Position numbers and translations under genes: made by a program. DNA of 64,000 nt from Scandinavium sp002470465 (lineage in GTDB: Bacteria; Pseudomonadota; Gammaproteobacteria; Enterobacterales; Enterobacteriaceae), in the NCBI RefSeq assembly GCF_040750395.1, contig NZ_JBFLVD010000018.1, positions 1-64,000 on the forward strand. The letters run 5' to 3'. The stretch's first letter is position 1, and every line of letters starts with the position of its first letter. This document shows positions 18,164 through 28,879 of this stretch, piece after piece. Under the pieces are notes generated by a model that saw only the letters and a program-made list of their open reading frames with translations, made no database searches and was not told where the DNA came from.

Positions 18164-20314
18164 ATGTCTTCTGCATCAACCGCAACCCAAAAGCCTCAGG
18201 AGAGCGTCCGGGAAATCGATCTGCTTGCTCTCTTAGCTGAACTTGCCGAACACTGGAAGTGTATTGCTTTCGTCACGGCTTTGTTCACGCTGGTTGCTCT
18301 GCTTTATGCCTTATCCGCAACGCCTCTCTACCAGGCCAATGCGCTCATTCAGATTGAACAAAAGCAGGGAAATGTGTTGTTGGGCAGCCTGAGCCAGATG
18401 CTGCCCGATAGCCAGCCGCAGTCAGCTCCCGAAATTACCCTGCTGCAGTCACGCATGCTGCTTGGCCAAACTGTCGATGCGCTGAATCTTCAGACGCAAA
18501 TCATGCCGAGGCAGATGCCGATCGTCGGCAAAATAATGTCAAAAATCACGGCTGGTGAGCCAATGGAGATCAAAATTGCGGGATTTGAGCTGCCCATGAC
18601 CAGTACAGGGAGTGCAACCGCAACGCTGAAAGTCATTTCAAAGCATGAGTATCTGCTCTCAGGTGAAGGGTTCGAGATTGCCGGCCAGACGGGAAAGCCG
18701 CTGCAAAAAGAGGGGGTTTCCCTTCTGGTGACGGCCATCAATGCTGAACCCGGATCCAGATTTACGCTCATCCGATACACCCGTCTGAAAGCCATTACCG
18801 ATTTACAGAAAGCCTTTAGCGTCCAGGAACGAGGCAGAGATACCGGGATGCTCGACCTGACGATGGTCGGCGAAGATCCGGAGCTGATTACGGCGATTCT
18901 CAACAGCATCAGCGACAGCTATCTCGCACAGAATATCGCCCGCCAGGCCGCGCAGGACGCAAAGAGCCTTGAGTTTCTTGACTCGCAATTGCCGAAAATA
19001 CGCAGCGATCTGAATAGTGCTGAAGACAAGCTCAACGAGTACCGCAAACAGAAGGATTCCGTTGACTTAAATATGGAAGCCCGGTCAGTACTTGAACAGA
19101 TAGTCAACGCCGACAATCAGCTCAACGAGCTGACCTTCCGGGAAGCAGAAGTGTCGCAGCTGTACAAAAAGGATCACCCGACCTACCGGGCCTTAATGGA
19201 AAAGCGTCAAACGCTGCAAAACGAAAAAGTAAAGCTGAACAAGCGTATCAGCGCCATGCCAGCCACTCAGCAGGAAGTACTGCGCCTGAGCCGTGATGTC
19301 GATTCCGGCCGCGCCGTCTATTTACAGCTTCTGAATCGTCAGCAGGAACTGAACGTGGCTAAATCCAGCGCGATTGGCAACGTCAGGATCATTGATGACG
19401 CCATCACGTTACCTAGCCCTGTCAAACCGAAAAAGGCGCTTATTGTTCTTGTCGGTATGATGATGGGAGGCGCATTTTCCGTAGCGGGCATTCTGCTAAA
19501 AGCGGCGCTTCATCAGGGGCTGGAATCTCCTGAACAGCTCGAAGAGGGAGGGATTAGCGTTTACGCCTGCGTGCCTTACTCTGAATGGTTGGGCAAACAT
19601 AGCGGCAGAAGCAAAAAGAGCACGCCCGATATCCTTCTGGCAACGCAAAATCCGGCAGATATTGCGATAGAGACTATCAGAGGTCTGCGTACCAGCCTGC
19701 ACTTCACCATGATGGATGCGAGGAACAACCTGTTGATGATCTCCGGTGTAAGCCCGGGCTCAGGGAAAACCTTTATCAGCAGCAACCTGGCAACCGTGGT
19801 GGCGCAAACGCAAAAAAGGGTCTTACTGATTGATGCCGATATGCGAAAAGGTTATTTACATCAGCTGTTTGGCGTGGAAGAAACTCCCGGGCTTTCCGAC
19901 ATTCTCAATGGCAAAGCTACCTTTGCTCAGACCGTTGTCACCCTTCCGGAAGCGGACATCGACTTCATTACTCGCGGGCACACGCCTTCCAACCCGGCGG
20001 AACTGCTGATGAGTCCGGGCTTCAAAAGTTTACTCGATGAAGTGTCGCCTCTGTACGATCTGGTCATCATCGACACGCCGCCAGCGATGGCGGTGACAGA
20101 TGCAACAGTGGTGGGCCGCTATACGGGCACCGTTTTGATGGTCGCGCGTTTTGAAGACAATACAGCCAAAGAAGTTATTGCCAGCACGCGCCGGTTTGAA
20201 CAGGATGGCGTGTCAGTTGAAGGATGGATCCTGAACGGTATCCGCAAGAAAACCAGCGGCTATTATGCGTACGGTTACAGCCCCCATCCTTACGCTTATC
20301 ACGATAAAAAATGA
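18164..20314 (+). CDS. wzc: Tyrosine-protein kinase / polysaccharide co-polymerase (Wzc/Etk type)
   Basis: 716-residue inner-membrane BY-kinase that controls chain length and docks on Wza. It has a first membrane segment at about residues 35-55, a periplasmic Wzz domain with long coiled-coil (about 60-420), a second membrane segment near 425-450, and a cytoplasmic kinase with Walker A SPGSGKT (Lys535), Walker A' LLIDADMRKG and Walker B LVIIDTPPA. The C-terminal tail is a tyrosine cluster (YYAYGYSPHPYAY). Start at 18164 chosen for its AGGA site; 17 bases follow the wzb stop. No glycosyltransferase, flippase or polymerase gene follows. Confidence 0.92.
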   Translation: MSSASTATQKPQESVREIDLLALLAELAEHWKCIAFVTALFTLVALLYALSATPLYQANALIQIEQKQGNVLLGSLSQMLPDSQPQSAPEITLLQSRMLLGQTVDALNLQTQIMPRQMPIVGKIMSKITAGEPMEIKIAGFELPMTSTGSATATLKVISKHEYLLSGEGFEIAGQTGKPLQKEGVSLLVTAINAEPGSRFTLIRYTRLKAITDLQKAFSVQERGRDTGMLDLTMVGEDPELITAILNSISDSYLAQNIARQAAQDAKSLEFLDSQLPKIRSDLNSAEDKLNEYRKQKDSVDLNMEARSVLEQIVNADNQLNELTFREAEVSQLYKKDHPTYRALMEKRQTLQNEKVKLNKRISAMPATQQEVLRLSRDVDSGRAVYLQLLNRQQELNVAKSSAIGNVRIIDDAITLPSPVKPKKALIVLVGMMMGGAFSVAGILLKAALHQGLESPEQLEEGGISVYACVPYSEWLGKHSGRSKKSTPDILLATQNPADIAIETIRGLRTSLHFTMMDARNNLLMISGVSPGSGKTFISSNLATVVAQTQKRVLLIDADMRKGYLHQLFGVEETPGLSDILNGKATFAQTVVTLPEADIDFITRGHTPSNPAELLMSPGFKSLLDEVSPLYDLVIIDTPPAMAVTDATVVGRYTGTVLMVARFEDNTAKEVIASTRRFEQDGVSVEGWILNGIRKKTSGYYAYGYSPHPYAYHDKK

Positions 20315-20329
20315 GTAAACGCTGGCAGC

Positions 20330-20359
20330 AAAACAAAACACCCTTCTGACGAAGGGTGT
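20330..20359 (-). terminator. Terminator of zapB
   Basis: Arms ACACCCTTC / GAAGGGTGT with a 4-base loop. On the minus strand the stem is followed by TTTTGTTTTG. On the plus strand it also marks the end of the wzc transcript. Confidence 0.75.
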
Positions 20360-20368
20360 AGTGGGAAA

Positions 20369-20608
20369 TCAGACTTCTTCCATGCGGCCCAGCAGCGCCT
20401 GTAAACGCTCCTGCCAGCCGTGCTGCTGTTCTTTCAGCTGGTTGTTTTCGCGTTCCAGATCTTCGCGGCTGTGCGCAGCGTTCTGCACTTCCTGAGCCAG
20501 CGTATTGTTCTTCTCTTTCAGCTCTTCGATTTCCATCTGCAGCAGGGTGATGGTATCAATCGCCTGCTGTACTTTAGATTCCAGTTTCTCAAACACTTCT
20601 AATGACAT
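20369..20608 (-). CDS. zapB: Cell division protein ZapB
   Basis: 79-residue coiled-coil protein that gathers at midcell with ZapA and stimulates Z-ring assembly. Almost the whole chain is heptad-patterned. Two ATGs compete: 20614 gives 81 residues (MTMSLEV) but sits only 4 bases from AGGAG; 20608 has GAGG at 7 bases and is preferred here. Divergent from glpF, as in E. coli. Confidence 0.95.
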   Translation of the reverse strand: MSLEVFEKLESKVQQAIDTITLLQMEIEELKEKNNTLAQEVQNAAHSREDLERENNQLKEQQHGWQERLQALLGRMEEV

Positions 20609-20932
20609 CGTCATACCTCTCCTGAATTTGCAAGGCGTTGATCTCGGCCCGGAACCCCGGCGACGCCTTAACGAAAATAAGCGCACTGCTGTGCCTCGAT
20701 TGTATGGAGCGCCGTGCTCCCTGTCCAGCGCCGGGGCGCGCAGATTGCGGTTTGCAACACTTTTCAGCCTCGTCCTGGAACGTTCGCCGCAAAATCCCCT
20801 CAATTGTTAATCTGTTCGTTACATAAATGAGCCCGCTTGCGGATTGACAACGGTCAAAATGCGCACTTCATCGCGCGAAAACGCTCATTTTATTGACGAG
20901 TTACACAGATTTTGATTTCGATATTTCTCGTT

Positions 20933-20952
20933 TTTGTTCGTTAACGATAAAT
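20933..20952 (+). promoter_or_regulatory. Putative GlpR operator upstream of glpF
   Basis: TTTGTTCGTTAACGATAAAT matches 16 of 20 positions of the GlpR consensus I recall (WATGTTCGWTAWCGAACATW). It lies 87 bases before glpF within the 424-base zapB-glpF gap. The rest of that gap holds the divergent promoters and no gene. Confidence 0.6.
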
Positions 20953-21038
20953 TAACACTATGCCTACATGGCAACATGGCCGTCTCCGACCTCCATGTTC
21001 ACAATAATCATTAATCCATCAGTCTTCAGGATCCGATC

Positions 21039-21887
21039 ATGAGTCAAACATCAACCTTAAAAGGCCAGTGCATTGCCGAGTTCCTTGGTACCGGGTTGTT
21101 GATCTTCTTCGGTGTTGGATGCGTGGCCGCGCTAAAAGTTGCAGGCGCGACCTTCGGTCAATGGGAAATCAGTATTATCTGGGGCTTAGGGGTGGCGATG
21201 GCCATTTACCTGACCGCAGGGGTTTCCGGCGCACACCTTAATCCGGCCGTTACCATTGCCCTCTGGCTGTTTGCCTGTTTCGACAGGCGTAAAGTTGTTC
21301 CCTTCATTGTTTCGCAATTTGCTGGCGCGTTTTGCGCAGCGGCGCTGGTTTACGGGCTTTATTACAATCTTTTCATCGACTTCGAACACTCGCACAATAT
21401 GGTGCGCGGCAGCGTCGAAAGTCTGGATCTGGCAGGCATTTTCTCCACGTATCCCAATCCGCATATCAATTTTGTGCAGGCCTTCGCGGTAGAAATGGTC
21501 ATTACCGCTATCCTGATGGGCGTTATTCTGGCGCTGACGGACGACGGCAACGGCGTACCGCGCGGACCGATGGCACCGCTGCTGATTGGTTTGCTGATTG
21601 CGGTTATTGGTGCATCCATGGGGCCGCTGACCGGCTTTGCGATGAACCCGGCGCGTGACCTTGGCCCGAAAACGTTCGCCTGGCTTGCCGGCTGGGGCGA
21701 AGTGGCCTTTACCGGCGGCAAAGACATTCCTTATTTTGTGGTGCCGCTGTTCGCACCGATTGTCGGCGCATCGCTCGGTGCCTTCGGCTATCGCAAGCTG
21801 ATTGGCCGCCATTTACCGTGCGACGTCTGCGAGGTGGAAGAGAAAGAGACCACCGCCAGCACCACACAACAGAAAGCTTCGCTGTAA
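21039..21887 (+). CDS. glpF: Glycerol facilitator GlpF
   Basis: Aquaglyceroporin for passive glycerol entry. 282 residues, six membrane helices plus the two half-helices. Both NPA motifs are present: HLNPAVT (Asn68) and MNPARD in the second half, with the Arg after it forming the selectivity filter. The cytosolic tail is Glu/Thr-rich. Followed after 22 bases by glpK. Confidence 0.97.
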   Translation: MSQTSTLKGQCIAEFLGTGLLIFFGVGCVAALKVAGATFGQWEISIIWGLGVAMAIYLTAGVSGAHLNPAVTIALWLFACFDRRKVVPFIVSQFAGAFCAAALVYGLYYNLFIDFEHSHNMVRGSVESLDLAGIFSTYPNPHINFVQAFAVEMVITAILMGVILALTDDGNGVPRGPMAPLLIGLLIAVIGASMGPLTGFAMNPARDLGPKTFAWLAGWGEVAFTGGKDIPYFVVPLFAPIVGASLGAFGYRKLIGRHLPCDVCEVEEKETTASTTQQKASL

Positions 21888-21909
21888 TCTGACTACGGGA
21901 CTTAGCATT

Positions 21910-23415
<1,506 letters not shown>

Positions 23416-23429
23416 CTGCAAGGGCTGAA

Positions 23430-23516
23430 TGCCCGGTGGCGCTTGTGCTTACCGGGCCTGCAAAGCAGCACATCGCGTTGATATCGCAGGCCGGGCAAGC
23501 GTCAGCACCGCCCGGC
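23430..23516. repeat. Pair of inverted REP-like palindromes (BIME)
   Basis: Two GC-rich REP-type units in opposite orientation: GCCCGGTGGCGC...ACCGGGCCTGC (23431-23461) and CAGGCCGGGCAAGCGTCAGC...GCCCGGC (23487-23516). They lie immediately after glpK and may protect the 3' end of its mRNA. The last arm followed by TTTTTT may also terminate transcription. Confidence 0.75.
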
Positions 23517-23715
23517 TTTTTTATTAGCCAAACATCGACAGCATCAGTACAAAGCAGGTATAAGCCCTCAAAGCGGCGGCCCTTCGTCAGAACCTGAAAA
23601 AGCAGAATAAAGGACTGTAGGCTTATTCATCCTTAGTCTATTGAAGGCAACCGTTTGCTTTTGCCTGGCAGTCCGTTAAAATCCCCCCTTTTCCACCACG
23701 GGATTGCCTCTGAAA

Positions 23716-25104
23716 ATGTCAGTGAACACCATCGAAGCTGAAAATGCGCAACCGATTGCGCAGAAAAATAACAGCGAGCTTATCTACCGTCTTGAAGACC
23801 GCCCACCGCTGCCACAGACGCTGTTTGCCGCCTTCCAGCACCTGCTGGCGATGTTTGTCGCGGTGATCACACCGGCGCTGCTGATTTGCCAGGCGCTCGG
23901 TTTACCGGCGCAGGATACGCAGCACATCATCAGCATGTCGCTGTTTGCTTCAGGCGTGGCGTCCATTATTCAGATCAAAGCCTGGGGGCCGGTGGGCTCC
24001 GGTCTGCTTTCCATTCAGGGCACCAGCTTTAACTTCGTCGCGCCGCTTATTATGGGTGGCACCGCGCTGAAAACCGGCGGTGCAGACGTACCGACGATGA
24101 TGGCGGCGCTGTTCGGCACCCTGATGCTGGCGAGCTTCACCGAGATGGCGCTTTCCCGCGTGCTGCATCTGGCGCGCCGTATCATCACGCCGCTGGTGTC
24201 CGGCGTGGTGGTCATGATTATCGGCCTGTCGCTGATTCAGGTGGGGTTGACGTCTATCGGTGGTGGCTACGCCGCAATGGCCGATCACAGCTTCGGTGCG
24301 CCGAAAAACCTGCTGCTGGCGGGCATCGTGCTGGCCATTATCATTGTGCTGAACCGCCAGCGTAATCCGTACCTGCGCATCGCCTCGCTGGTGATCGCCA
24401 TGGCAGCAGGCTATGCCGCCGCCTGGGTAATGGGTATGCTGCCGGAAACGGCGACGACCAACAGCCCGATGATAATGGTGCCGACGCCGCTCTATTATGG
24501 CCTCGGTATTGACTGGAACCTCCTGCTGCCGCTGATGCTGGTGTTTATGATCACCTCGCTGGAAACCATCGGCGACATTACCGCCACCTCCGACGTTTCC
24601 GAGCAGCCCGTCTCCGGCCCGGTCTATATGAAGCGCCTGAAAGGCGGCGTGCTGGCGAACGGCCTGAACTCCTGCGTTTCAGCCATCTTCAACACCTTCC
24701 CGAACTCCTGCTTCGGCCAGAACAACGGCGTGATCCAGCTGACCGGCGTTGCCAGCCGCTACGTGGGCTTTGTGGTGGCGCTGATGCTGATCGTACTCGG
24801 CCTGTTCCCGGCGGTGAGCGGCTTCGTGCAGCACATCCCTGAGCCCGTTCTTGGCGGCGCAACGCTGGTGATGTTTGGCACTATCGCCGCTTCCGGCGTG
24901 CGTATCGTTTCCCGCGAGCCGCTGAACCGTCGCGCAATCCTGATTATCGCGCTGTCGCTGGCCGTCGGCCTTGGCGTGTCTCAGCAGCCGATGATCCTGC
25001 AGTTCGCTCCGGACTGGCTGAAAAACCTGCTCTCCTCCGGCATCGCTGCGGGCGGTATTACCGCCATCATCCTGAACCTGGTCTTCCCGCCAGAGAAGAA
25101 CTGA
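23716..25104 (+). CDS. xanP: Xanthine:H+ symporter XanP
   Basis: 462-residue nucleobase-ascorbate transporter family protein that takes up xanthine. About 14 membrane spans. The NAT signature with QNNGVIQLTGVASR follows TM10, and GTSFNFVAP lies in the TM3 region. Start ATG 23716 gives the E. coli-type N-terminus MSVNT; a TTG at 23704 would add four residues. In E. coli gltS lies between recG and xanP; neither gltS nor recG is upstream here. Confidence 0.95.
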   Translation: MSVNTIEAENAQPIAQKNNSELIYRLEDRPPLPQTLFAAFQHLLAMFVAVITPALLICQALGLPAQDTQHIISMSLFASGVASIIQIKAWGPVGSGLLSIQGTSFNFVAPLIMGGTALKTGGADVPTMMAALFGTLMLASFTEMALSRVLHLARRIITPLVSGVVVMIIGLSLIQVGLTSIGGGYAAMADHSFGAPKNLLLAGIVLAIIIVLNRQRNPYLRIASLVIAMAAGYAAAWVMGMLPETATTNSPMIMVPTPLYYGLGIDWNLLLPLMLVFMITSLETIGDITATSDVSEQPVSGPVYMKRLKGGVLANGLNSCVSAIFNTFPNSCFGQNNGVIQLTGVASRYVGFVVALMLIVLGLFPAVSGFVQHIPEPVLGGATLVMFGTIAASGVRIVSREPLNRRAILIIALSLAVGLGVSQQPMILQFAPDWLKNLLSSGIAAGGITAIILNLVFPPEKN

Positions 25105-25111
25105 CCTGCAT

Positions 25112-25138
25112 CACGGCGGCGCTCTGCGGGCCGCCGTG
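25112..25138 (+). terminator. Hairpin after xanP
   Basis: Perfect 9-bp arms CACGGCGGC / GCCGCCGTG, 9-base loop, no T tract. Possible weak or Rho-assisted terminator. Confidence 0.4.
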
Positions 25139-25223
25139 AAACCTTCTTATACGAATCCCTCCTTGAGGATTGCGCACAAATCGTGCATAACTCCCTTATG
25201 TGCCCTTCACAGGATGGAAGACG

Positions 25224-26963
25224 ATGAAATTTATCGGGAAGCTGCTGGTCTGGCTGCTTATCGCGCTGCTGCTGGTTGTGCTGGCGTTTTATTTTTTGCT
25301 TCAAACCCGCTGGGGGGCGCGTGAAGTCAGCGGCTGGATTTCGGCCAATACCGATTACCACATCGCCTTTGACGCGATGGATCATCGCTTCTCTTCTCCC
25401 TCGCACGTCCTGCTGAGAAACGTCACCTTTGGCCGAGACGGCAAACCCGCCACGCTGGTTGCCAAAACGGTGGATATTGGCCTCAGTAGCCGCCAGCTTA
25501 CCGATCCGCTGCACGCCGACACTATCACCCTCCAGGACGGCACGCTGAACCTGTCGCCTTCTACCGCGCCGTTCCCGTTTGAAGCCGATACGCTGCAGCT
25601 CAGCAATATGGCGTTCAACAGCCCGGAAACCGGCTGGGCGCTGAGCGCGCAGCGCGTCACCGGCGGCGTCTCGCCGTGGGTACCGGAAGCGGGGAATGTG
25701 CTTGGCAAGCAAACGCAGATTCAGATGAGCGCAGGCTCGATGACCCTGAACGGTATTCCGGCGGAAAACGTGCTGATTCAGGGCAGCATCGATAATGGCG
25801 TGGTCACGCTTGGCACGATTGGCGCAGACATTGCGCGCGGCTCGCTCACCGGAAATGCAAAGCGCAACGCCGACGGCAGCTGGCTGGTCGACAGCCTCCG
25901 CCTGACCGACATCCGCATGCAGAGCGACAAATCCCTGAAAGATTTCTTTGCCCCGCTGACCACCGTCCCGTCGCTCACTATCGGCAGCCTGGAAGTGACG
26001 GACGCGCGCCTGCAAGGGCCGGACTGGGCAATTGCTGATTTAGATTTCAGCCTGCGCAACCTCACCCTGAGCCAGGGCGGCTGGAACAGCGACGGCGGGC
26101 GCCTGTCGATGAACGCCGACGAATTTATCTATGGCTCGCTGCATCTGCTTGATCCGATTTTCAACGCAGAGTTTTCGCCACAGGGCGTGGCGCTGCGCCA
26201 GTTTACCTCGCGCTGGGAAGGCGGCATGGTGCGCACCTCCGGAAACTGGTTACGCAACGGTAATGCGCTGGTGCTGGATGACACCGCTATCGCCGGGCTG
26301 GAATACACCCTGCCGTCGAACTGGAAAACATTGTGGATGGATCCGCTCCCCGCCTGGCTGCAAAGCGTGACGTTGAGCAAATTCACCGCCAGCCGCAACC
26401 TGGTGATCGACATCGACCCGGCCTTCCCGTGGCAGGTTACTTCTCTGGATGGCTACGGCGACAACCTGCAGATCGCGAAGAACGGAAGCTGGGGCGTGTG
26501 GAGCGGTAATGCTGCGCTGAACGCCGCCGCTGCTACTTTTAACCGTGTGGACGTGCGCCGTCCTTCGCTGAAGCTGGTCGCCAGCCCGTCTCAGGTGAAC
26601 ATCACCGAACTGAGCGCCTTCACCGAGAAAGGGATTCTGGAAGCCACGGCAGGCGTGTCGCAGCTGCCGCAGCGTGAAGCCGCCATCAGCCTCAACGGTC
26701 GCGGCGTGCCGCTGAATATTCTTGAAGCCTGGGGCTGGCCGGTGCTGCCGATTAGCGGCGACGGTAATCTTCAGCTGCGCGCCAGCGGGAAGGTGCAGGC
26801 CAGCACGCCGTTAAAACCGACCGTTAGCGGGCAGCTGCACGCGGTGAATATGAACAAGCAGGAAGTGACGCAAACCATGACCAACGGCGAAGTGACTACC
26901 GCGACGCCGGTTGTGCCAGCGCCTACGGAGGCGGCTCCGGTTCCCGCCGCTCCGGCACAGTAA
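25224..26963 (+). CDS. yicH: AsmA-family protein YicH
   Basis: 579 residues with one N-terminal membrane anchor (about 4-27) and a long periplasmic beta-rich AsmA-type domain. AsmA-like proteins are implicated in phospholipid transport toward the outer membrane; YicH is among the less studied members. The C-terminus is a low-complexity Ala/Pro/Val/Thr tail. Start at ATG 25224, after a GGAAG-type site. Follows xanP in E. coli as well. Confidence 0.93.
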   Translation: MKFIGKLLVWLLIALLLVVLAFYFLLQTRWGAREVSGWISANTDYHIAFDAMDHRFSSPSHVLLRNVTFGRDGKPATLVAKTVDIGLSSRQLTDPLHADTITLQDGTLNLSPSTAPFPFEADTLQLSNMAFNSPETGWALSAQRVTGGVSPWVPEAGNVLGKQTQIQMSAGSMTLNGIPAENVLIQGSIDNGVVTLGTIGADIARGSLTGNAKRNADGSWLVDSLRLTDIRMQSDKSLKDFFAPLTTVPSLTIGSLEVTDARLQGPDWAIADLDFSLRNLTLSQGGWNSDGGRLSMNADEFIYGSLHLLDPIFNAEFSPQGVALRQFTSRWEGGMVRTSGNWLRNGNALVLDDTAIAGLEYTLPSNWKTLWMDPLPAWLQSVTLSKFTASRNLVIDIDPAFPWQVTSLDGYGDNLQIAKNGSWGVWSGNAALNAAAATFNRVDVRRPSLKLVASPSQVNITELSAFTEKGILEATAGVSQLPQREAAISLNGRGVPLNILEAWGWPVLPISGDGNLQLRASGKVQASTPLKPTVSGQLHAVNMNKQEVTQTMTNGEVTTATPVVPAPTEAAPVPAAPAQ

Positions 26964-26966
26964 TTT

Positions 26967-27120
26967 CCCCCTCACCCTGACCCTCTCCCTCAGGGAGAGG
27001 GGATAAACCTGGTTTCGTCTTCGACTCCTGCTCCCATTCCCTCAGGTAAAACCGATTCCCGCTTCGACCCCTGTCGTCTTTTCTCCCTCGCCCCTGTGGG
27101 GAGAGGGCCGGGGTGAGGGG
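26967..27120. repeat. GC-rich inverted-repeat element, copy 1
   Basis: About 154 bases bounded by CCCCCTCACCC at the left and its near complement GGGGTGAGGGG at the right, with inner CCCTCTCCC / GGGAGAGGG arms. The same end motifs recur in several other intergenic spaces of this window. It lies between yicH and nepI. Confidence 0.7.
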
Positions 27121-27250
27121 AACAGGCCGCACTTTCTTCTCCCTCTTCCCGCTGGGGAGGGTCCGCACCGATAGTTGCCAAAACGTTAAATGCGTCACAG
27201 TTAAAATGCTACACTGCGCAACTTTCCTTCCGAAATTGCGCAGGTGAACG

Positions 27251-28432
27251 ATGAGCGAATGTACCGAAACCCTTCCTCGCAGTGAGGCGTTGACCCGCCC
27301 AAACTGGTCGGCGGTCTTTGCCGTCGCGTTTTGCGTTGCCTGCCTGATTACCGTTGAATTTCTGCCGGTGAGCCTGCTGACGCCGATGGCGCAGGATCTC
27401 GGTATTACCGAAGGTGTTGCGGGCCAGTCGGTCACCACCACCGCGTTCGTGGCGATGTTCGCTAGCCTGTTTGTCACGCATATCATTGGCCGCACCGACC
27501 GTCGCTATGTGGTGATCCTGTTCTCCGTGCTGCTGACGATATCCTGCCTGCTGGTGTCGTTTGCTTCCAGCTTCAGTCTGCTTCTGCTGGGCCGCGCCTG
27601 TCTGGGGCTGGCGCTCGGTGGCTTCTGGGCCATGTCTGCGTCACTGACGATGCGCCTGGTGCCCGCACGCCTCGTGCCGAAAGCGCTGTCGATTATTTTT
27701 GGTGCGGTGTCTATTGCGTTGGTGATCGCTGCCCCGCTCGGCAGTTTTTTAGGCGGCATCATCGGCTGGCGCAACGTCTTTAACGGTGCGGCTTTGATGG
27801 GCCTGCTATGTGTTCTCTGGGTATGGAAAGCGCTGCCGTCGCTGCCGGGAGAAAGTGGGCAAAAGGCCAATATGTTCGGGTTGTTAAAGCGTCCGGGCGT
27901 GCTGGCCGGGATGACGGCCATTTTCATGGCCTTCGCCGGGCAGTTTGCATTTTTCACCTACATTCGCCCGGTGTTTATGACCCTTGCCGGGTTTGATGTC
28001 GACGGCCTGACGCTGGTGCTGCTGAGCTTCGGGATTGCGAGCTTTGTTGGCACGTCGCTGTCCGCGCCGATCCTCAAATACTCGGTGAAAGCGGCGCTGG
28101 CCTGCGCACCGCTTATTCTTGCGGTGAGTGCAGCAGTGCTGATTTTGTGGGGAAGCGAGAAAGCCGTGGCGGCCACGGTAGCCATTGTCTGGGGCTTTGC
28201 CTTTGCGCTGGTGCCGGTTGGCTGGTCAACGTGGATCACCCGCTCGCTCTCGGACCAGGCAGAAAAGGCGGGGTCGATTCAGGTGGCGGTGATTCAGCTC
28301 GCCAACACCTGTGGGGCGGCGATTGGCGGCGTGGCGCTCGACCATTTCGGCCTGCTGTCACCGCTTATGCTTTCAGGTTCGCTGATGCTGCTCACCGCGC
28401 TGCTGGTGGCGACAAAAGTCCGGATGAAATAA
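27251..28432 (+). CDS. nepI: Purine ribonucleoside efflux pump NepI
   Basis: 393-residue major facilitator protein (DHA1 type, 12 spans) that exports inosine, guanosine and related nucleosides. High similarity to E. coli NepI, including RPNWSAVFAVAFCVACLI at the first span and VPVGWSTWITRSL near span 10. Monocistronic, convergent with yicS. Confidence 0.95.
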   Translation: MSECTETLPRSEALTRPNWSAVFAVAFCVACLITVEFLPVSLLTPMAQDLGITEGVAGQSVTTTAFVAMFASLFVTHIIGRTDRRYVVILFSVLLTISCLLVSFASSFSLLLLGRACLGLALGGFWAMSASLTMRLVPARLVPKALSIIFGAVSIALVIAAPLGSFLGGIIGWRNVFNGAALMGLLCVLWVWKALPSLPGESGQKANMFGLLKRPGVLAGMTAIFMAFAGQFAFFTYIRPVFMTLAGFDVDGLTLVLLSFGIASFVGTSLSAPILKYSVKAALACAPLILAVSAAVLILWGSEKAVAATVAIVWGFAFALVPVGWSTWITRSLSDQAEKAGSIQVAVIQLANTCGAAIGGVALDHFGLLSPLMLSGSLMLLTALLVATKVRMK

Positions 28433-28447
28433 CCCTTTCTGCCCGGA

Positions 28448-28738
28448 TCACATATCCGGGCACTGAATCTGCCCGATGGCATTCCAGTAGTTCTTCTGGT
28501 TATTCCGATCCAGCGCGATGGTCGCGTCGCGAACGTGCATTTTGTTCTCTTCACTGGCGAGAATTTTATTGCTGAAGTCAGCGTCGCTCATGTTTTTGCC
28601 CGGGGTGCAGGTTTTCTTCACGTCCTTCATCACCTGCTGCTTTTGCTGCTCAAACTGCAGGCTCTTCATCGGCGAATCGGCGAACGCCGCCGGGACGGCC
28701 AGCGTCGCCAGTAAACACAGAAATGTAACGGTTTTCAT
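28448..28738 (-). CDS. yicS: Small secreted protein YicS
   Basis: 96 residues. An 18-19 residue signal peptide (cleavage after AAFA) precedes a small helical domain containing CTPGKNMSDADF and ending IQCPDM, with two cysteines that could form a disulfide. Function unknown. It matches E. coli YicS in the C-terminal half (NYW-AxG-x-x-CPDM). Start at 28738; an in-frame upstream ATG lacks a signal peptide. Confidence 0.88.
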   Translation of the reverse strand: MKTVTFLCLLATLAVPAAFADSPMKSLQFEQQKQQVMKDVKKTCTPGKNMSDADFSNKILASEENKMHVRDATIALDRNNQKNYWNAIGQIQCPDM

Positions 28739-28879
28739 TACGTAGCCCTTCTTCTGCAGCATCATTCCTTAACTCTATATCCTCGCATCCTGATGCGCAA
28801 ATTTTCGCCAGATAATTTATTTTTAAATCAGTGAATTAGGAAAATTATCGTCCAAAGGCATGATTGACAGCCTCTGCCG

